From the NCBI GenBank assembly GCA_020627535.1, contig JAHDGU010000001.1, positions 228,670 through 292,669 on the forward strand: a stretch of 64,000 bases of DNA. The letters run 5' to 3'. The stretch is from Saprospiraceae bacterium (GTDB lineage: Bacteria > Bacteroidota > Bacteroidia > Chitinophagales > Saprospiraceae). Shown one piece after another: positions 11,401 through 18,297 of the stretch (its first letter is position 1; each line of letters opens with the position of its first letter). The translations under genes and the position numbers were made by a program. The notes beneath the pieces are model-generated. The model did not search any database. It was not told the DNA's origin and saw only the letters and a list, made by a program, of their open reading frames with translations.

Positions 11401-14400
11401 TCAATCCAAATCTCTACTGATACTACGAATTTCTTCGATTCATTAACACTGACAGTGGTCGGTCCGACATTCGAGGATATCGCAGTCATTGTACGAGTCG
11501 TTGATAGCAGTGGCAATGAAGCATTCTGCTTTGCTGAAGTTTCCATCAGATGCGGTATTACTGATTTGTGTCCATTTGTAGATGTGGAAATCTTGTCGAG
11601 CGATATCGCTTGTGGATTTGATACAATCACAGTGGGAGCGACACTTGATGCCACTGAGCTAAGTGGTCAGTGGAGCACTACAGGTGACGGTGTATTTATC
11701 AATGATACGCTGCCAATTACTGACTACTTCCCTGGTCCTAATGATAGAAATGGTGATACGATCTTCATCATTTACACGCAGGATTCAGTGCTAAACTGTC
11801 AGCCGATCGATTCAGCGATCTTGATTCTTGCGCCTGATACTGAAGCACCGAACCTTGTCGGATGTCCTGGGAACCCGATTGAAGTAGAGAATGATGCTGG
11901 ATGGTGTGGTGCGATCGTGAATTTCCCGACGATCACGGGTATTGATAATTGCGATAGAAGTGAAGACCTCATCTTTGAGTATAGTCTCAATGGTGGACCC
12001 TACAGTACGACGAATCCTAGTGGTTCATTCTTTGATGTCGATACGACTGGCGTCGAAATACGTGTCAGGGTCATGGACTTGTCGGGCAACTTAGATAGTT
12101 GTTCCTTCCTCGTGCTCGTGAGAGACAAGGAAGCTCCGCAGGCAGTATGTCAAGACGCCATATTTAATCTCGGCTTGCTTTGTGAGGGAGCTATGGATGC
12201 CGCATTTATCGATGGAGGATCTACAGATAATTGCGAGATTTCCAGCATTCAAGCGAGTAGAGATGGTGTCACATTTACAGATAGTGTAGAGATTACTCAA
12301 GAAGATATCGCAGAGCCATTCATCAATGTGACCTTGCTGGTCACTGACGAAGCTGGCAATACGAGCATTTGTGTGGCTTCCGTTGAGATTGAGGGTGCCA
12401 ATGTCAACCTTGATCTATGCGGTGCAGATACGACGGTGAGTACAGAAATCGGTAGTTGTGTAGGTCGAGTACCTGACATATTACCTCCTTTCGACTCGAC
12501 CAACATCTGCGGTGAGATTGTCAATGTCAGACAAGTTCCTGCCGCTGGAGTTCTCTTCGGTGGGCAAGTGGGAGACAGCATCGTCATCCAGTTGATTTCA
12601 TTGAGTACTGGTGGTATTGTAGATTCTTGTGAGGTAGTCGCCTACTTAGTTGATACTGAGGCACCGACTTGGATCAATTGTCCAAGACCGGCGATCGTCG
12701 AGAAAAGTATGCCAAATCAGTGTGGTGCCTTTGTCAACTTCTCATTGCCTACGGCAATTGACAATTGTGAGATGGACAGCATTGCACAAGTCGATGGCAC
12801 AGGTCTTACCAGTGGTGATATGTTCCCTGTAGGTAAGACTACTCTAGAGTACATCGCCTATGATGCTAGTGGAAATGCAAGTGAGGTATGCGCTCTCGAT
12901 ATATTCGTCAATGACGGCGAAGCGCCGATCATTGAGTGCCCAGAAGGTGATACCTTGTCTACAACGGCTGGTCTCTGTGGATCTATTCCTGGATCAATCA
13001 GTCTTTCTTCACCAGTGAGCTTGAGAGACAATTGTCCTCACCTAGCACTAGTCTACGAAGTGACCAATGAACTTGGTGAAATCGTCGACTGTGGTGTTGG
13101 TGATTTGACTGAAGCCTTTTTGCCGAAAGGCAACAATACAGTGACGTATAGAGCACAGGATCAAGCACTGCTTCTGATCACGGAGGTCGTACAAGATCTC
13201 GGTGCAGTTGAGGGTGGTCAACAAGACTTCCCATCATACTTGACAAGTAGCTCTGAGGACTACATCGAGTTGACAAACTTTGGTCCATGTGCTTTGGATC
13301 TGAGCTGCCTGACGATCGAGAGAGAAGGATCTGATAATTCAATCTTCACACTTCCAAGAGACATTGTTCTTCCTGTAGGAGCCCAACTTGTCCTGCATTT
13401 TGGTGCTGGTACGGATGACGAGGCCAATTTCTATTTCAATGATAGCACTGCTACTGATATAGGAAGTGCTGATCCAGCAGGCTACACGATTAGCGTGAAT
13501 GGTGTTGTCCTCGACGCTGTCGCGACCAATGGTTATGATCTTGGAGAAGACTTTGTCGGTTCTGTTGGAAACCTCAACACTGTTTCTGGAATTCAAAGAT
13601 TCCTAGAATGTGATCATGACAATGCGCAGGACTGGGTGGCTTCTTCAGGAGACAATCCAGCGAGTATTGGCTTCTTGAATACAGATCTTAGTGTCCTTCC
13701 TGATAATGGTGATACTTGCAGTCTGCAAGCGGCACAAGCAAATGTGGCTGAGTGTTCCTTCCCAGTCGTGGTGGTGGACAATGAGTTGCCAAGTTGTGAT
13801 GATTCTGCGATGCCACTGGCTGATGTCGTATTTGATAATGAACCAGGTATCTGTGGAGCAGCTCACATATGGATTCACCCTTGTATTGCGGACAACTGTC
13901 CGATGGGAACAATCTCTGTTGAGTATATCAATGACGATCCGAATGCCATTTTGCCGGAAGGCGGCGAAGTCACATGTGGTGATACTATTACTGAAATCTT
14001 TGGTTGTGGTGAAACGACTGTGATTTATACTCTGACCGATATGAGTGGGAATGTCTCAAACTGCAGCTTTACAGTTACTGTCAATGACGTGGAGGCACCT
14101 GTGGTAGAATGTCCCAAGGACTGGACGATTACACTAGGTGAAGGAGAGTGTGAAGTCATCAAGTACTTCGAAGTAGATGAGGTATCTGATAACTGTGAAG
14201 TGGATACGCTGATGATTCCTGTCAATGGCACGCCGCTACCAATCGGAGATACCAACATCGTGATCACTGTAGTGGATAAAGCCGGTAATAGCAGTACTTG
14301 CAGCTTCAATGTACTGGTGGAAGAGTTCCCGAACCCAACAGATCAACTAGGATGCAATGATCAGATTAACATCAGTCTAGGTCCCGATTGTATTGCAGAG

Positions 14401-17400
14401 ATTACACCAGATATGATTCTCGAAGGTGGACCATACAGATGCTACGATTGCTACACTGTGACGGTGCATCCGGATGCTGATAGTGATCCAATTCCCAATA
14501 GCCCATTCGTAGGCACGGATGAGATAGGTCAGAACCTAGTTGTGATGATCACAGACTGTGAGACTGGTAATATTTGCTGGGGTAACTTACTCGTGGAGAA
14601 TAAAATCCTACCTGAGTTCCTTTGTCCTGCAGATACCATAGTGCCATGTAATGCACTTGCAGATCCTGATTTCACGGGCTTCCCAGAGTTGCTGAGTTGT
14701 GTTCCAAGTGTGGATGTCAGCTATAGCGATGACTATACAGATGAGGGTAAGTGTAACCTGCCACGAGCAACTGTGGTCCGTACTTGGACCATTACGGATG
14801 CATCTGGTCTGTCTGTGAGCTGCGAGCAATTGATCACTGTAGATCGTATCAATCTTGCTAACATAGAGTGGCCTGTGAACTGGGATGATATCTCAGCTCC
14901 TTCATTTGACTGTGAAGATGTAGCGAATGATGCAAGTCTAGTAGATCCGAGTAATACGGGATATCCATCCATCGACGGTCAGCCGCTTGAGCTCGGTGTA
15001 CATCCGCTTTGTGATATCACTTACTTCGTAGAGGATGAGATCTTTGAAGCATGTGGCGGATCTTACGAGATCCAAAGAATATGGAAGATCTCCAATCTCT
15101 GTGAAGATCCTGAGCCCGGAGTCAATCCTATCGTTCATATCCAGCGTATCCTTGTATGGGATATTGACGGTCCAGATGTGATCGCTCCAGGAGATGTGAC
15201 ACTAGAGAGTGGTGCTCTCGACTGCGGCGCAAGCTGGTCTGTACCAGTACCAGTGGTAGGCGGTGACTGTAGTGCTTATGACTACACTGTCAGTACAACT
15301 GGAGGAGTCCTTGTAGAGCTTGGACCTGACCAGTATGTACTTTCTGATCTTCCATCAGGTGACAGTGAGCTTACGTACGTACTCGAGGATGAGTGTGGGA
15401 ACATTGTGCTGCATACCATTACGGTGACGGTAGAAGATGTTCATCCTCCAATTCCGGTTTGTGATGAAAACACAGTGGTTTCTGTGAGTTCAAATGGAAC
15501 CGCTCGGGTATTTGCAGAGACATTCGATGACGGTAGTTTTGATAACTGTGCTGACACCGTATATTTCAAGGTGAGATCCAACCCTGGTCCCAACCGCTAC
15601 GAAGACTATCTTGACTTTGACTGTGGAGATGTTGGAAGAGAGTTTACCGTCACTTTGAGAGTGTTTGATGTAGATCCTGGTGAGGGACGTGTGTCAAGCT
15701 CGAGAATGCGAGCAGGTGGCGATCTCTTCGGTAGATACAATGACTGTGATGTGACGATCGTCGTACAGGATCAGTTGCCTCCTTTCATTGCATGTCCTTC
15801 AGATCTGACACTAGATTGTGGGGATGAGATCGATATGGATGCACTAGAAGATCCGAGAGATGAAACATATGGTCTCGCCCTAGGATTTGACAACTGTAGC
15901 TTCACGATCTCTGTAGAGGTGAATATGAGTGAAGCTGACTGTGGCGAGGGTAGTATCTCAAGGATATTTACCGTGACTGACAGACAAGGACTCTCTAGGA
16001 CATGTAGTCAAACGATCACATTGATCAACTCTGATCCGCTTACTGAAAGTGATATCAGATGGCCAAGTGATCGTGAACTCAGTGATGCTTGTACAGAAGA
16101 TATCATCTTGGATCCGAGCCTCACTGGTGAGCCTGTGGTGAATGCAGTCATATGCAGCGATGTGCTTATCAACTATGACGATGAAATCTTCGTGGATGAT
16201 GCTGACGCCTGTGTCAAGATCTTCCGTACATGGAAGGTGCTAGACTGGTGCCAGTACGATGAGGTGACAGGTGCAGGGATATGGACTGATCTCCAAATCA
16301 TCAAGCTGAGCAACAATGTGGCTCCAGTCTTTGGAGATCTCGAGCCTAGTCTCACTGCTTGTGACAGTGCTGCAGCAAGTTGTGAAGGATTTATCGAGCT
16401 CACTGCCACAGCAACCGATGATTGCTCTGAAGAAGTTGACATCAGCTATGTGATTGACGCCTTTGATGATGGTGATATCGATGTCGTGGCTACTGGAAGT
16501 GACGCGAGCGGTGTCTATCCATTTGGTCGACATAAGATCATCTGGACTGCTGAAGATGGATGTGGCAATACGACAAGCTTCGAGCAGTCCTTTGAATTGC
16601 TAGATTGTAAGAAACCTAGTCCTAAGTGCTTCAGTGGTCTTGTGACAGTACTGATGGAAGGTGCCGGTGAAGTGACTATCTGGGCAAGTGATTTTGATGC
16701 AGGTAGTGATGATAATTGTGGAGATGTGATCGTGTCATTCTCTGAGGATATCAACGATATTTTCTTGACATTCACTTGTAATGATCTAGGTACTGTCAGT
16801 CTTCCTCTATGGGTGACTGATGAGTCTGGAAATCAAGACTTCTGTGAGACCTTTATCTTCATTCAAGACAACAGTGGAGTCTGTGATAGTCTTTCTGGTA
16901 GTCTAGGCGGTGTAGTGTACACACCTCAAGCCCTTACACTTGAGGGCGCTGAAGTGGAACTTGCTACAGACAATGGTATTATCGCCTCTATGCAGACGGA
17001 AGAAGATGGTGCATACCGCTTTGACAATATGCCATGGAATGATGACTATACGCTGACAAGCTTCAAGAATGACGATCACCGAAATGGTCTGAGTACATTT
17101 GATATCGTCAAGATTCAGAAGCATTTGCTTGGTCTTGAGCCATTTGATAGTCCATATAAGTACATCGCGGCTGATGTGAATAACAATAACTCAGTCTCAG
17201 CGCTTGATATGGTAGAGCTGAGAAGATTGCTCCTAGGTGATTATGACGAGTTCCCTGAGAATACTAGTTGGAGATTCCCTATAGAAGATCAGGAGTTTGA
17301 CGATTTGACAAACCCTTGGCCGTTCGACGAGATCATCGAGATCGACAACTTCAATCAGGATGAGATCCTCGACAACAATTTCATTGCCGTCAAAGTGGGT

Positions 17401-18168
17401 GATATCACTGGTGATGCTGTGACTACGGGATTGATGTCCTCAGAAGATCGCACACCTAGCGACTATGTAGACCTGGTAGTGGAAGATGAAGCTGTGGAGA
17501 GTGGTGAACTAGTGAGCCTCGAAATCAAGGCCGGAGAGTTTAAAGATGTCCTTGGATATCAGGCGACTCTCAATTGGAATTCTGAAGAGCTCGAGTGGGT
17601 GGGAGTCAATGCAGCTGCACTGGATCTTACAGATGCCAATCTAGGCATACACTCAGTTGAGCAAGGTCGACTTGGTATGAGCTGGAATGAAGGAGTAGGA
17701 GTCACTGTCAATGAAGGTGAGGTGCTATTTACTATAGAGTTTAGAGTAATGGATGGAGTCAAAGCTCGCTGGAGTGAGCTTCTGTCCTTGTCGGATGATA
17801 TCATCAGGCCAGAGGCATACACCGAGAGTGCTAGTGACCTCTCTGTACGGTTTGCATGGAATGATGACGAGAGCGAAGCTGTGGATTTCAATTGGAATCT
17901 AGCACAGAACTCACCAAATCCATTCGATGAGTTCACGGTCATTGAGTTTACCCTTGCAGAGACTAGCGATGTGACTCTTCATATCCACGATGCAAAGGGC
18001 AATACCGCGATGGTGAAGGAAGGTGAGTACGGTGCAGGAAAACACCAACTATCGATCAAGCGATCAGAGATTGGTGCTGCTGGTGTGTGGTTCTATGAGC
18101 TGAGAGCAGAGCCTAAGAATGGTTCTGATAGCTATGAGGCCACTCGCAAGATGATTGTACTTGATTAG
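2425..18168 (+). CDS. Giant T9SS-secreted HYR-repeat surface protein with dockerin and cohesin-like domains
   Basis: A secreted protein of 5,247 residues, probably a surface adhesin or matrix protein (inference). I chose ATG 2425 because it starts a normal signal peptide (hydrophobic core, cleavage near ADA|Q); an in-frame TTG at 2386 would add 13 residues overlapping a hairpin. Order: residues 30-1600, a cysteine-containing, DPDGPGGLEDLDGDG-bearing region paralogous to the 30410-35737 protein; about 1666-3970, some 20 HYR-like modules (D.E.P.I.CP, DNC, VTY.A.D.AGN...C); two lamin-tail-like domains nested at about 1774-1930 and 3582-3769; 3970-4815, larger Ig-like modules with DEIF motifs; a Cna-B-like strand region; two dockerin F-hand-like repeats (about 4882-4940); a cohesin-like domain (about 5013-5112); and a T9SS type A sorting domain beginning NSPNPFDEF (about 5157 on). 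There is no catalytic motif. A terminator follows. Confidence 0.93.
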   Translation: MDLNVTYLRALRLPVAILVFCLGFISQADAQVSVFYSDFVGDELPREDVTACLDSAAVNAARLVFTVSDPTGDVEVEIQLPPGITYIPGSVALIDDLGSPFAVTEFDISDPNAPIFLVSATDGTIEFGNQVIFEWSRSSVTCDALSFQMTGGTFKDALTIEHSAGTVLENDPSVNAYDLLVGSLSITEPESIEVNFGDTITKDINIVNGGLGCVDTFTFWMVEESGIVTTELIHAGVVIMPTVVGDTLFYEFNTQNFLNAGLGGCLDNGEVIELQRTVAVIECNTDTEMQAYWGCAGSICQASLVVTCDLPLEGGVPEILYTRGSIIQATNFCDSIIVQHNFTNSGGALAYNLQYLAGFNARGLSLSQTSGTPTRDFPPVAVCINGVDVPFIVDEIGPTEDTGLVVILDSLMMDPDGPGGLEDLDGDGAFDDLAPGESYSITIKHVYNVDVTCPSRQSTGRYKVATAYSDECGDFLDLVIQNATGNLFNFTLDGEGTVLGPATIYNGETFELMVCGSQRFGGNMLNCPTNSLTLKGEIPTGFSLLGSSMFGTTEISPAIQVGDSIFYEAVFDDNDAICFNLELVLDCDILEGSRMFDFEMEYLCDEACGEVEIFSCPPYTPVVVCGDPCPYGGLTITSVEAIRQTTGFSSPTTCDTFADASMISPVQLRRGMPHDTFCIVAKSEQKGGLSGGPDQEWANAYLDIEYEANNNAEVLQYTGGTFEIWDESAMTYTSFDLPPPFFDQRVGRVHTFSFEFNDSLPANGLEPMDSVNVNLKVIVLKNTALSRENAARLEGTNIRFYNLVDTIQDNDPDLDMVRCLDNGLEMYLHRPEYSTTGINRPIARGCNDYQFRSNASYDGGPGDLYPGEIRPYYLVDSIVLEYTTCDVLNVDATFLDSEGNAADGYPSSRLRTFVGPPTSSVFTDSVIRHVWVNPGTWPKGDQNGLNALESGYTFYPTLTPTCRSKNGTINISFFNQRFGYAHDTTCYEPSTRSSTRTILQRPPRYSIEDLSGEVLASTDTVVWDLDIRNISNEDGFFLWMAFEDRLSSLTLLDIRCSDADTLIPLNPYINGDWIRLTDELLRTREKEIQVRGLLSQCDGDSIRVTLGWECTGYPMDPPSAPCVEDTIYIKAKPQLSEVQLAIDRDPELPIDLCSSDTFQVLFSSAQAAFLNDPVFRVILPQGAILGQPITMEYPANSGNTEFVMPVVTGNVVDIFMEGHSGMSGNGLPGTIDELDPDIRSALFDVVIETDCDFTSGDNLRFIGTGLRPCGEPAINDEIQVRSADIRVDGADPPYLVEFNIGADGDSILAGCDPNTVAVELTLSPFLETATKPGDTLTVTLDPGLSIDPNSIVCTATDDNTCLEFASSETDPLTGFTTVKFAYPETPIDLSQDIVVTSFEFDIIPDVSLTCDILTMVDFRSVSTVENVPCQDEPGGFCLSLRTTTGFVSQGFILRRIVPTFSGISVGYCSEANEFLFSGQLNVDSLDLEDNEELVIDVFCADLFGEPVGEEISRIFIPGPIMAGDSTLFEGEFSGICDVENGVVFSVRQTASNGDENCVCEDVLLNLEVEECPEVEVGTIGNNFVCSPDQTTEVFANILSDDPTVRGLWSTTGTGFFFDLASTETEYFWSADDIANGEVFLIYTLRPTVDSLCAKNDSVRVFFQIDDTPPNIICPQHKHADSDPGLCGHFVDLPDLEVIEDCTDPRNLLVEFAINDDTLSIGIPDTAFFPVGTNTVTIVVSDLSGNTDTCRYDIIIEDVEAPLVECPDLAALPELPWINEIGYENRLGDVGEFIEIAGPAGFDLSNCIVFLYDGATGAFYRTDTLTGQVIPDEGAGFGAVALSYPNNSIQNGPDGIALVCDGAVLQFLSYEGSFSANDGPAAGMMSTDIGVSEPITDPIGNSLQFTGAGFVGAWNPPAIESPGVLNDGQDISEIMGLVEFEVLPGTCVAQVSGLGITIMDNCDSNLIVTNTSPYGTDDASGEYEAGVHTVTYTVMDSAGNVASCSISFLVVDTELPTLECGGIRQAQDSDPGVCTFTATDGELDPIFDDNCPGAMIFHSYDVAPDSTSLDGASFPVGETEVIWVVMDAAGNKDSCTIVINVEDVEDPVFVNCPTSDTVFVGNSVDLCMGSAIFSTPIANDNCGLATVTQISGPTSGEQLDLGIYDISFVASDEEGNTDTCSFVLVLEDSEQPTIICPGNMILAQTTPGECSWTAPAGKLSLLGNLENCPVEVSYHLLSPAGDTLSSGMDDASGETFGLDSTVVCYVATETEDPDLNGIQSDTCCFWVVVEDVEAPEITCPTSPITLPTSDMGDCAATNVGTALDAMASDNCGVAMLSHDYAAQADSSTLDGAVFEVGETSVIWTAVDTAGNVSTCEIVVLVQDSELPTIDCSAIDGDRTTDPGECSFTMPGSGFDPVYADNCQDSIITHDYVTAPNENTLAGASFPVGTSTVIWTVTDAAGNSATCEITITVEDDENPTFINCPSDTISVATSPDQCSASVNWVVPVATDNCIVDTVEQVSGPSPGSDLPVGFHEVEYQVSDENGNSASCVFIVEVMDTQFPTITCPGNMVTASTSPGECSWTSEDGKLSLLNNFENCPVEVTYSIISLDGDTLATGMDDASGEVFELGMTQVCYVATEMEDLDLNGITTDTCCFMVLVEDQEDPVITCPADVTLVDSEDNLADCGASIEDASTDATATDNCSIVSLSHNYDAAPDSTTLAGALFPLGTTEVIWTAVDTAGNTVMCMYTVTVNDDVTPSIICPVDTVLSSDNQDCDAQFTWLHPVPRDNCPLGSLIDYTVSFTNPDGSVDGPNDIRSLLINSDLETTRNFDVGTTVVEYFVNDPGGNTVNCTFEVTVEDFALPILIGCPDSAIVVDNDAGWCGAIVNLPTIFALDGCTRTDSLNVEFNVNGAGWSSLDPSGQFFPADTTIIQARAIDDAGNIDSCEFSVIVLDKEVPEVVCTNLFFEQPNDICSVDISALDLAALSTDNCGVESIQISTDTTNFFDSLTLTVVGPTFEDIAVIVRVVDSSGNEAFCFAEVSIRCGITDLCPFVDVEILSSDIACGFDTITVGATLDATELSGQWSTTGDGVFINDTLPITDYFPGPNDRNGDTIFIIYTQDSVLNCQPIDSAILILAPDTEAPNLVGCPGNPIEVENDAGWCGAIVNFPTITGIDNCDRSEDLIFEYSLNGGPYSTTNPSGSFFDVDTTGVEIRVRVMDLSGNLDSCSFLVLVRDKEAPQAVCQDAIFNLGLLCEGAMDAAFIDGGSTDNCEISSIQASRDGVTFTDSVEITQEDIAEPFINVTLLVTDEAGNTSICVASVEIEGANVNLDLCGADTTVSTEIGSCVGRVPDILPPFDSTNICGEIVNVRQVPAAGVLFGGQVGDSIVIQLISLSTGGIVDSCEVVAYLVDTEAPTWINCPRPAIVEKSMPNQCGAFVNFSLPTAIDNCEMDSIAQVDGTGLTSGDMFPVGKTTLEYIAYDASGNASEVCALDIFVNDGEAPIIECPEGDTLSTTAGLCGSIPGSISLSSPVSLRDNCPHLALVYEVTNELGEIVDCGVGDLTEAFLPKGNNTVTYRAQDQALLLITEVVQDLGAVEGGQQDFPSYLTSSSEDYIELTNFGPCALDLSCLTIEREGSDNSIFTLPRDIVLPVGAQLVLHFGAGTDDEANFYFNDSTATDIGSADPAGYTISVNGVVLDAVATNGYDLGEDFVGSVGNLNTVSGIQRFLECDHDNAQDWVASSGDNPASIGFLNTDLSVLPDNGDTCSLQAAQANVAECSFPVVVVDNELPSCDDSAMPLADVVFDNEPGICGAAHIWIHPCIADNCPMGTISVEYINDDPNAILPEGGEVTCGDTITEIFGCGETTVIYTLTDMSGNVSNCSFTVTVNDVEAPVVECPKDWTITLGEGECEVIKYFEVDEVSDNCEVDTLMIPVNGTPLPIGDTNIVITVVDKAGNSSTCSFNVLVEEFPNPTDQLGCNDQINISLGPDCIAEITPDMILEGGPYRCYDCYTVTVHPDADSDPIPNSPFVGTDEIGQNLVVMITDCETGNICWGNLLVENKILPEFLCPADTIVPCNALADPDFTGFPELLSCVPSVDVSYSDDYTDEGKCNLPRATVVRTWTITDASGLSVSCEQLITVDRINLANIEWPVNWDDISAPSFDCEDVANDASLVDPSNTGYPSIDGQPLELGVHPLCDITYFVEDEIFEACGGSYEIQRIWKISNLCEDPEPGVNPIVHIQRILVWDIDGPDVIAPGDVTLESGALDCGASWSVPVPVVGGDCSAYDYTVSTTGGVLVELGPDQYVLSDLPSGDSELTYVLEDECGNIVLHTITVTVEDVHPPIPVCDENTVVSVSSNGTARVFAETFDDGSFDNCADTVYFKVRSNPGPNRYEDYLDFDCGDVGREFTVTLRVFDVDPGEGRVSSSRMRAGGDLFGRYNDCDVTIVVQDQLPPFIACPSDLTLDCGDEIDMDALEDPRDETYGLALGFDNCSFTISVEVNMSEADCGEGSISRIFTVTDRQGLSRTCSQTITLINSDPLTESDIRWPSDRELSDACTEDIILDPSLTGEPVVNAVICSDVLINYDDEIFVDDADACVKIFRTWKVLDWCQYDEVTGAGIWTDLQIIKLSNNVAPVFGDLEPSLTACDSAAASCEGFIELTATATDDCSEEVDISYVIDAFDDGDIDVVATGSDASGVYPFGRHKIIWTAEDGCGNTTSFEQSFELLDCKKPSPKCFSGLVTVLMEGAGEVTIWASDFDAGSDDNCGDVIVSFSEDINDIFLTFTCNDLGTVSLPLWVTDESGNQDFCETFIFIQDNSGVCDSLSGSLGGVVYTPQALTLEGAEVELATDNGIIASMQTEEDGAYRFDNMPWNDDYTLTSFKNDDHRNGLSTFDIVKIQKHLLGLEPFDSPYKYIAADVNNNNSVSALDMVELRRLLLGDYDEFPENTSWRFPIEDQEFDDLTNPWPFDEIIEIDNFNQDEILDNNFIAVKVGDITGDAVTTGLMSSEDRTPSDYVDLVVEDEAVESGELVSLEIKAGEFKDVLGYQATLNWNSEELEWVGVNAAALDLTDANLGIHSVEQGRLGMSWNEGVGVTVNEGEVLFTIEFRVMDGVKARWSELLSLSDDIIRPEAYTESASDLSVRFAWNDDESEAVDFNWNLAQNSPNPFDEFTVIEFTLAETSDVTLHIHDAKGNTAMVKEGEYGAGKHQLSIKRSEIGAAGVWFYELRAEPKNGSDSYEATRKMIVLD
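4700..4709 (-). repeat. T-run mini-hairpin element, inverted-stem type GCC-GGAA-GGC
   Basis: On the minus strand ATTT precedes GCC-GGAA-GGC. It lies in the giant gene, where the sense strand reads SLPAN. Confidence 0.65.
7744..8214 (+). other. Lamin-tail-like domain nested in a HYR module
   Basis: About 157 residues beginning WINEIGYEN and containing GEFIEIAG, a YDG hairpin and an NGPDGIAL stretch, as in bacterial lamin-tail (LTD) domains. It interrupts a HYR module: the opening strand (VECPDLAALP) lies before it and the remainder (VEFEVLPGTC to VDTELP) after it. Confidence 0.7.
8461..9573 (+). repeat. Four-HYR super-repeat, copy 1
   Basis: This 1,113-nt (371-codon) block holds four successive HYR modules of different types. 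The next 1,113 nt hold the same four types in the same order. The third module is diagnostic: PGNM, PGECSWT, GKLSLL, ENCPVEV, GMDDASGE, CYVATE and DTCCF recur in both. Confidence 0.85.
9574..10686 (+). repeat. Four-HYR super-repeat, copy 2
   Basis: Tandem copy of 8461-9573 with identical total length. Internal register shifts by one codon near the third module and is restored by the end. Protein similarity is obvious while codons have diverged, so the duplication is not recent. Confidence 0.85.
13132..13141 (+). repeat. T-run mini-hairpin element, inverted-stem type GCC-GAAA-GGC
   Basis: Preceded by TTTTT; with flanking bases the stem extends to TTGCC/GGCAA. It encodes LPKG inside the giant protein. 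Confidence 0.7.
13168..13731 (+). other. Second lamin-tail-like domain nested in a HYR module
   Basis: About 188 residues beginning LLLITEVVQDLG and containing DYIELTNFGP, LDLSCLTIE, LPVGAQLVLHFG and a WVASSGDNPASIGFLN end, typical of LTD folds. It splits a HYR module inside its most conserved strand: YRAQDQA precedes it and AQANVAECSF follows. Confidence 0.75.
13953..13962 (+). repeat. T-run mini-hairpin element, inverted-stem type GCC-GGAA-GGC
   Basis: Preceded by ATTTT and encoding LPEG in the giant protein, 0.8 kb after the copy at 13132. Confidence 0.7.
17068..17245 (+). other. Dockerin type I-like repeat pair within the giant protein
   Basis: Two F-hand-like segments, NDDHRNGLSTFDIVKIQKHL and ADVNNNNSVSALDMVELRRL, each ending LLG, match the duplicated calcium-binding loop plus helix of dockerin. 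The first loop is degenerate (DDHRNG). A Cna-B-like strand region (about 16897-17064) precedes it, as in other Bacteroidota dockerin proteins. Confidence 0.8.
17461..17760 (+). other. Cohesin-like domain within the giant protein
   Basis: About 100 residues with ESGELVSLEIKAGEF, LGYQATLNWNSEELEWVGV, GRLGMSWNEG and VLFTIEFRVM. This is the strand pattern of cohesin/carbohydrate-binding jelly-roll domains. It follows the dockerin pair in the same polypeptide and precedes the T9SS tail. Confidence 0.65.
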
Positions 18169-18211
18169 TGAGCAGAAGCTCCTGCATCATCAGGAGTAGA
18201 GTAAATAATAT

Positions 18212-18243
18212 AAGCCCGGTGACTGAAGTCATCGGGCTTTTTT
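18212..18243 (+). terminator. Terminator of the giant gene
   Basis: AGCCCGGTGACT pairs with AGTCATCGGGCT with one G-T pair and a very short loop, followed by TTTTTT. It lies 44 nt after the stop codon. Confidence 0.88.
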
Positions 18244-18284
18244 ATAGCCGGGAAGTTACTTTCCGGTTCTCTACTCCAATTGGT

Positions 18285-18292
18285 TATCTTTA
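18285..18292 (+). promoter_or_regulatory. Candidate -7 box, 5 nt before the TonB-C lipoprotein ATG
   Basis: TATCTTTA (TAnnTTTG with one change) ends 5 nt before the ATG at 18298, which would place the transcription start at or very near the start codon. Confidence 0.5.
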
Positions 18293-18297
18293 TCGAC

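Noticed and set aside
7420-14335. CRISPR or other short regular repeat array
   Set aside because: Repetition is at protein level with unit lengths near 80-120 codons; there are no short identical direct repeats with unique spacers.
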